A stretch of 64,000 nucleotides of DNA from an uncultured Ellagibacter sp. (GTDB lineage: Bacteria > Actinomycetota > Coriobacteriia > Coriobacteriales > Eggerthellaceae), in assembly GCF_934643285.1 (NCBI RefSeq), contig NZ_CAKUBT010000004.1:1-64000 (forward strand), read 5' to 3'. The translations under genes were made by a program, and so were the position numbers. The notes under the pieces were generated by a model. The model searched no databases, had not been told where the DNA came from, and worked only from the letters and a program-made list of their open reading frames with translations. The stretch's first letter is position 1, and the number at the start of each line of letters is the position of its first letter. Positions 59,400 through 64,000 of the stretch are shown piece after piece.

Positions 59400-60140
59400 C
59401 TACAGCCTCACATCTATCGGCGACGGGTGGTCATCGAGAAACCTCTCGACCGTCGTCGTGTTCTCATTGCCGTAAAGACCTTCGTAAGCTTGCGGCGATA
59501 AAGCGCGGAACAAAGCGAGCATCTCTGCGTCGACCCTTGCGGGCGAACACCCGTCGGGTCCCGGATTGAATAGGCGCTCGCTGTGCGCGACGCGGTTGCG
59601 CAACTTGTTGATTGCTTCGAGTTGCAGGTTGAGCTTCGCCCTGTCGGTTCCGGCAGGCCATGCGGCGTGCAGATACGGGATCCAAAGGTCTCGCTCGCGG
59701 CTACGGTCGGTCATGTGCGCCCAGAAGCCGAGCATAAGGCCCGCGATCACCTGATTGGAGTTTGCCGGGTCGTGCGCCCGCCCGCGGGCGTCGTCGATGG
59801 CTCGGCGGTTCACCATGTTCACATCGCGCTGCTTTTTCGCCTTGCTCATTCGCATGGTGGGGCGCGTCATGGGTGATCTCGCGTCGAAGAGCCAGTGCTC
59901 GTCGCCTTCGAAGCGCTCGGTGAGGATTCTATCGTAAGCATTGCGCAGTGCGAGCTCAAAGTGTGCAATGTCGCCCATGAGGGCGCGCCCGAGCATGAGG
60001 TTCCATTCGTGTAAGTCGAGCGCGCGGTCGACGTCGCCGCCGCAAAGGTCGAGGTAAGAGGATAGCCTTGAAGGCGAGAGCCAGCGCTCGGCCCACTCGC
60101 GCCGCATTTCGGTTTCGGGGTGCTCGCATGCGTCTGCCAT
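59400..60140 (-). CDS. Abi-like protein with HEPN RNase motif
   Basis: 246 residues, resembling the Abi_2/AbiD/AbiF abortive infection group. An all-helical protein with the start SPSRLSSYLDLCGGDVDRALDLHEWN, then HFELALRNAYDRILTER and finally INKLRNRVAHSERLFNP, where RNRVAH (about 181-186) is an Rx4H motif of the HEPN RNase kind. Abi proteins of this class act by cutting host RNA after phage infection; no antitoxin gene is evident beside it. ATG at 60140 has GAGAAACC upstream. It lies at the right edge of the island. Confidence 0.78.
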   Translation of the reverse strand: MADACEHPETEMRREWAERWLSPSRLSSYLDLCGGDVDRALDLHEWNLMLGRALMGDIAHFELALRNAYDRILTERFEGDEHWLFDARSPMTRPTMRMSKAKKQRDVNMVNRRAIDDARGRAHDPANSNQVIAGLMLGFWAHMTDRSRERDLWIPYLHAAWPAGTDRAKLNLQLEAINKLRNRVAHSERLFNPGPDGCSPARVDAEMLALFRALSPQAYEGLYGNENTTTVERFLDDHPSPIDVRL

Positions 60141-60287
60141 AAGGTTTCTCCTGTAAATACAATTTAGGCCCGGTGACTTGAATCAGCGGTCATCCCGGGC
60201 CCATCGATGCGTATTTTATACGCCCTTGCTGGATTTGGCAATCTCGTGCTACGTGCCAGTGCCGACGGGAGACCCCAAAAAAGAAAA

Positions 60288-60348
60288 GCCCTATCCCGTC
60301 TTCGAGCTTGCTCGCTTCTCGGCGAGCTGCTCTCGGACAGGATAGGGC
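60288..60348 (-). terminator. Terminator downstream of the binding-protein gene
   Basis: A branched hairpin: outer 9-bp stem GCCCTATCC/GGATAGGGC, inner GCTCGC/GCGAGC, then TTTTCTTTTTTGG on the minus strand. It ends the substrate-binding protein transcript. Confidence 0.8.
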
Positions 60349-60421
60349 ATCGATGGCGGTTGAACGCTATCGGCACGCGAGCTCTCGCCCGTTACGGGCG
60401 CTCAGCGTGCGGCAGGGGCGT

Positions 60422-61249
60422 TTACCCGAGCCACTTGGCAGCGAGCTTCTCGACGGTGCCATCGTCCTGGAGCTTCTTGATGGCCTCGTTAATGGCCTTG
60501 GTGAGCTCCGGGTTGTCCTTGTTCACGGCAACGGCGTACTCTTCGCCAGTCGCAACCTCGAGGACGACCTGGGCGTCGCTGTAGGCCTCGGAGAGCATCT
60601 TCTTCACGACAGCGGCGTTGGTGCACACGGCGGTCGCCTGGCCAGCCTGCATAGCGGCGAAGCTATCGGTGGAGTTGCCATAGGGCTGAATGGTCGCGTT
60701 CGGGAAGTTCTCGCGGCAGTAAGTCTCGCCGGTGGTGCCGGACTGCACGGCGATGATGACGCCGGCCTTGTTCAACTCTTCCTTGGCGTTGTCCTTGGTG
60801 ATTGCGCCGTCCTTCATAACGGCAACAGCCTGGTCATCGACGTAGTAGGTGTCGGTGAAGTCGGCGAGCTCCTCGCGCTCGGGCTCGACGGTCATGCCAG
60901 CAAGCACGACGTCGAACTTACCGCCCGCGGCAAGGCCGGTGAGCAGCGTGTCGAACTGGTTGTTGACGACCTCGAACTTGAGGCCGAGCTCGTCGGCGAC
61001 AGCCTTGCACAGATCGACATCGAAGCCGACAGCCTCACCGTTCTCGAGGTTCTCGAACGGAGGATAGTCGGCGGAGGTGCCCATCGTGAGCGTGCCGTCC
61101 GTGACAAGCGTGTAGCTCGTATCGGCCTTGGCGGAATCGTCCTTCTTGGTGTCGTTGCCCGCGGTGCTGTTCGAGGAGCATCCGAACAGGGCAAGCGAAG
61201 CGGCGAGCACGCCAGCGGCGAGCACCACGCCCAGCTTCTTCATTTTCAT
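60422..61249 (-). CDS. Polar amino-acid ABC transporter substrate-binding lipoprotein
   Basis: 275 residues of the SBP_bac_3 family. Signal and lipobox KLGVVLAAGVLAASLALFGC (about 4-23, Cys anchor), a short Asp/Lys/Thr linker, then TLTMGTSADYPPFENLE, GFDVDLCKAVADELGLK and GGKFDVVLAGMTVEPEREELADF typical of GlnH/FliY proteins. ATG 61249 follows GGGGAAGGAAG; longer frame not used. It matches the ABC permease and ATPase 12 kb away on the same strand, in the usual SBP-permease-ATPase order, separated by the accessory island. Confidence 0.93.
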   Translation of the reverse strand: MKMKKLGVVLAAGVLAASLALFGCSSNSTAGNDTKKDDSAKADTSYTLVTDGTLTMGTSADYPPFENLENGEAVGFDVDLCKAVADELGLKFEVVNNQFDTLLTGLAAGGKFDVVLAGMTVEPEREELADFTDTYYVDDQAVAVMKDGAITKDNAKEELNKAGVIIAVQSGTTGETYCRENFPNATIQPYGNSTDSFAAMQAGQATAVCTNAAVVKKMLSEAYSDAQVVLEVATGEEYAVAVNKDNPELTKAINEAIKKLQDDGTVEKLAAKWLG

Positions 61250-61446
61250 CTTCCTTCCCCTTTCCATATTAAAAGCAAGATGAGGTATCTCGTTCACTAT
61301 AAAGGCTTGCGGACCCTTTGTCGAACAAGAAAAAGGCCAGATGCTGTTACATCTTTGTTACAGGCGTGAACAATCGGGGTGCGGCGCCGCTGCACGCAGC
61401 CGGAAATGCACCTGGACCCAGCCCCTCGCCCCAAGCCCGCTCGACC

Positions 61447-62571
61447 TTACTCGAAGTGCTCGACGGCGGTCTTCAAGTTCTCGATAATGCCAATCTGCTG
61501 CGGGCACATCGACTCGCACAGTCCGCACTCGATGCAGTCGGACGCGCGACCGGGCTTTGCCTGCCAGCTGTACAGATCGCTCACGAACTTGTTGTTCTCG
61601 ACCTGTGCCTCGAGGTTCAAAAGCCCCATGATCTCGGGAATGGCGACCTCCTGCGGGCACCCCTTCACGCAGTAGCGGCAGTTCGTGCAAGGAATCGCCG
61701 CGATCGATTCGAGGATTTCGCGCGTCTGGGCAAGCGCTTCGGTCTCGGCCTGGGAAAACGGCTCGCTCGCCTTGAAGTCAGCGACGTTCTGGCGAACCTG
61801 GTCGATAGTCGACATGCCGGAGAGCACCGTAAGCACGCCCGGCAGGTTGTAGCAGAAGCGGTACGCCCACGACGCGAGGCTCTTCTCGGGGCTGCAGGCG
61901 ACAAGCGGCGCCGCGACGCGCTCGGCCAGATTGACGAGCATTCCGCCGCGGGCGGGCTCCATGATGATGACGGGGACACCGTGCTCGGCGGCCACTTCCA
62001 TGCAGCGGCGCGATTGCACAACCGGGCTTTCCCAATCAAGGTAGTTCACCTGCAGCTGCACGAACTCCATCTCGGGATGGTCGGTGAGTATGCGATCGAG
62101 CGTCTCGGGGCCGTCGTGCATGGAGAAGCCGACGTGGCGGATCAGGCCGTCCTGCTTGGCCTTCTGCGCGAAGTCCCACATCCCCCAATCGTCGAAGACC
62201 TTCGTGCGCTTTCCGCCCACGTTGTGGAGCAGGTAGAAATCGATGTAGTCGGTTCCCAGCCGCTCAAGCGACGTGGGCAGATTCGACTTCGCCGTCTTCT
62301 CGTCGGGGCACGCCCAGGCGAGACATTTCGTGGCGATGGTGTAGGACTCGCGCGGGTGGCGCGCGACGAGCGCTTCCCCGAGGGCCTTCTCGGATGCGCC
62401 GTTGTGGTAGACGAACGCGGTATCGAAGTAGTTCCCGCCGCCGGCCAAGTAGGCATCGACCATCTGTTTGACGTGCTCGATATCGATTGCGGTGGGATCT
62501 TTCGGGTCGGTCTGCGGCAGGCGCATGCAGCCGAAGCCAAGCTTCGACACGCGGGCGAAATCTGAGTTCAT
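61447..62571 (-). CDS. Aldo/keto reductase with C-terminal 4Fe-4S ferredoxin domain
   Basis: 374 residues. The aldo/keto reductase barrel opens LGFGCMRLPQTDP, has the catalytic pattern around FDTAFVYHNGASEKALGEAL (Tyr) and KCLAWACPDE where Lys is expected. From about residue 290 a ferredoxin-like region carries CTNCRYCVKGCPQEV and CIECGLCESMCPQQI, enough for two clusters. Such fused enzymes are widespread in anaerobes and reduce unknown carbonyl compounds. Start at 62571 follows GAGAGGAGC. Single gene, minus strand. Confidence 0.91.
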   Translation of the reverse strand: MNSDFARVSKLGFGCMRLPQTDPKDPTAIDIEHVKQMVDAYLAGGGNYFDTAFVYHNGASEKALGEALVARHPRESYTIATKCLAWACPDEKTAKSNLPTSLERLGTDYIDFYLLHNVGGKRTKVFDDWGMWDFAQKAKQDGLIRHVGFSMHDGPETLDRILTDHPEMEFVQLQVNYLDWESPVVQSRRCMEVAAEHGVPVIIMEPARGGMLVNLAERVAAPLVACSPEKSLASWAYRFCYNLPGVLTVLSGMSTIDQVRQNVADFKASEPFSQAETEALAQTREILESIAAIPCTNCRYCVKGCPQEVAIPEIMGLLNLEAQVENNKFVSDLYSWQAKPGRASDCIECGLCESMCPQQIGIIENLKTAVEHFE

Positions 62572-62673
62572 GGGTGCTCCTCTCTCTGTGATGCACCCAT
62601 GATAAAACCTCAAGCTCGCTTCAAGTCAAGAAAAACCGCGGGAATGCGGCGACCGCACGGAGAAATGCCCCCG

Positions 62674-63381
62674 CTATTCGGAGTCGAGCGCTCGTGCAAG
62701 GATCTGCATGCGCGCTTCGACATCTTCGATGATGCGACTGCAATCCTTCAGCTCGCCGTAGGAATCGATGCCCTCGATCTCGCGTTTTGCCTTGTACTTC
62801 AGGTCATGCTCGAGACTCGCCCAGAAGTCCATGGCGACGGTTCGCAGCTGAATCTCGACCGGCACCATCTGCTTGGAATCGAGGAAATACACGGGAATGC
62901 GAACAATCACGTGCAAGCTGCGGTACCCGTTGGGCTTGGGGTTGGCGATATAGTCCTTGACCGTGACGATTTCCAGGTCGTCCTGACGTTGCAGCAGGTC
63001 GAACAGGTTGTACACGTCGCTAATATAGGAGCAGATCACGCGGATGCCCGCGATGTCCATGATGTACTTCTCGATGTTCTCGAGCGTGCGCTCCTTGCCG
63101 TAGCGGCCGATCTTCTCGATGATGCTCTCGGGGGTCTTCACGCGCGACTCAACATGATGGATAGGCGTGCGGTCTTTGCGCAGGTTCAGGTCCTGGTCGA
63201 GAATCTCGAAGCGGACAACCATCTCGCGCAGCGCGGCGCGGTAACGCTGGCTCAGTTCGCGAAGCTTCGCTCCCGCCTCGCGCACGAACTCGATGTCCTC
63301 ATCCGACATGTCCTTGCCGATCGTAAGCGACCACGTGTCCCTGTGGTCCTGCTCACTCAAAAGCTGCGCAGCGCTCGTCAT
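62674..63381 (-). CDS. Small alarmone synthetase (RelQ/YjbM-like GTP pyrophosphokinase)
   Basis: 235 residues with only the RelA/SpoT synthetase domain, making (p)ppGpp from ATP and GTP or GDP. Synthetase landmarks: HHVESRVKTPESIIEKIGRYG, DIAGIRVICSYISDVYNLFDLL, VKDYIANPKPNGYRSLHVIV and VPVEIQLRTVAMDFWASLEHDLKYK. No hydrolase, TGS or ACT domain, so it is of the SAS type; RelQ/YjbM fits better than RelP, judging by length. It starts right after the mazG stop (TAAGATG), so both are co-transcribed. Confidence 0.92.
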   Translation of the reverse strand: MTSAAQLLSEQDHRDTWSLTIGKDMSDEDIEFVREAGAKLRELSQRYRAALREMVVRFEILDQDLNLRKDRTPIHHVESRVKTPESIIEKIGRYGKERTLENIEKYIMDIAGIRVICSYISDVYNLFDLLQRQDDLEIVTVKDYIANPKPNGYRSLHVIVRIPVYFLDSKQMVPVEIQLRTVAMDFWASLEHDLKYKAKREIEGIDSYGELKDCSRIIEDVEARMQILARALDSE

Positions 63382-63382
63382 C

Positions 63383-64000
63383 TTATCTCCCCTTCACTTC
63401 GCCCCAGAGCTCATTTTGCTCCAAGGTCGAGAAATCTTGCATACGTCTCCCCTGTTCGGAGGCTATTTCCTCCATCGCTGCCCAGCGGGCGCGGAACTTC
63501 GCGTTCGAGGCGCGAAGGGCGCTTTCGGCGTCGATTCCCATGCGCCTGCCTACGTTGACCAGGGCGAAAAGCACATCGCCGAACTCCATCTCCGCCGCCT
63601 CGGCACGACGAGCCGCCTCCTTTTCGTCAAGGCCGAACTCGCCCGCCACGGAGGTGTCGATCTTGCCGTTGGCGGCATGCGGGGCAGCGGTATACGCCTC
63701 GATGAGCTCGGATTTCTCCTCGGCAACCTTGTCCCACACGTCCTCGATGGAATCCCATTCGAAGCCCACGGCGGCAGCCTTGCGGGAAATCTTCTGCGCC
63801 TCCATGAGCGCGGGGAAGGTGCGTGGCACGCCGTCGAGCAGGCCCTCGGGTTCACCTGCGCCCGAGCCGTCGGCGTCGCCTGTCGCCTGCCGCTCCGCAA
63901 GTTTCACCTGGTCCCACACATCAAGCACCTCGCTCGCGTTGGAGGCCTCGACACTGCCGAACACATGCGGATGGCGGCGCACCATCTTCGCGTTCACGTC
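63383..64000 (-). CDS. mazG: Nucleoside triphosphate pyrophosphohydrolase MazG (5' part cut by window)
   Basis: The C-terminal 206 codons of MazG; the gene starts beyond the window. MazG hydrolyses NTPs and dNTPs to monophosphates and lowers ppGpp-linked stress. INAKMVRRHPHVFGS-like text (here VNAKMVRRHPHVFGS) is the MazG signature, and the second MazG domain includes EEKSELIEAY (acidic metal site), EFGDVLFALVNVGRRMG and RRMQDFS. A 25-residue Gly/Ala/Asp insertion follows the first domain. The stop lies 1 bp before the alarmone synthetase start; a shared stress operon is likely. Confidence 0.93.
   Translation of the reverse strand, partial: DVNAKMVRRHPHVFGSVEASNASEVLDVWDQVKLAERQATGDADGSGAGEPEGLLDGVPRTFPALMEAQKISRKAAAVGFEWDSIEDVWDKVAEEKSELIEAYTAAPHAANGKIDTSVAGEFGLDEKEAARRAEAAEMEFGDVLFALVNVGRRMGIDAESALRASNAKFRARWAAMEEIASEQGRRMQDFSTLEQNELWGEVKGR

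Overview
This is a GC-rich (about 60 percent) chromosomal window from what looks like a member of the Eggerthellaceae (Coriobacteriia, Actinomycetota), in the Slackia/Adlercreutzia range. That placement is an inference from gene content and style: a Tat-exported molybdopterin oxidoreductase with FeS and NrfD partners, an aldehyde:ferredoxin oxidoreductase, a multi-TM LuxR regulator, an IscR-like/cysK pair and strongly GC-biased codons. No rRNA or tRNA gene was seen, so the genus is not fixed.

Layout. 1-5.6 kb: housekeeping genes on the minus strand (ftsH cut by the window edge, hpt, maf, tilS, an RlmD-type methyltransferase). 5.9-15.9 kb: small membrane proteins, iron alcohol dehydrogenase, ferritin, a large ABC exporter joined to mnmA, cysK with its Rrf2 regulator, and a MarR-like regulator with a His-rich tail. 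16.5-24.2 kb: a respiratory block. A five-gene minus operon (Tat FeS protein, TorD chaperone, MopB catalytic subunit, FeS subunit, NrfD anchor) diverges from an aldehyde:ferredoxin oxidoreductase. The shared promoter region carries a perfect TACCCTC-N3-GAGGGTA palindrome, and a near-copy lies in front of the LuxR-type membrane regulator at 27.3 kb. 24.4-32.9 kb: mutT, a NifU-like protein coupled to an Ala/Glu-rich unknown, aminotransferase, universal stress protein, an AAA/DUF4143 ATPase and a TauE permease, the last two separated by four palindromic units at an exact 40-bp period.

33.1-42.5 kb: a 5-oxoproline use cluster (pxpB, pxpC, accB-like, accC-like, ycsI-like, pxpA, Nramp transporter), matching the Bacillus ycsFGI-kipIA set in content, with a secreted SLH-anchored subtilisin inserted. 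42.7-45.1 kb: a two-gene AT-richer pocket of unknown function. 45.2-48.6 kb: rarD and the ATPase and permease of a polar amino-acid ABC transporter.

48.7-60.2 kb: an accessory island of defence genes and gene wrecks: an internally deleted kptA, an IS3-type element, two DUF3800 genes each behind a small hairpin RNA, a yjdF homologue with an in-frame stop, a frameshifted alpha/beta hydrolase, a methyltransferase fragment, McrBC with a DUF6508 gene, and an Abi/HEPN-like protein. The matching substrate-binding lipoprotein for the ABC transporter lies just beyond the island on the same strand, so the island probably split an ancestral operon. 61.4-64.0 kb: an FeS aldo/keto reductase, a small alarmone synthetase and mazG (cut by the window edge).
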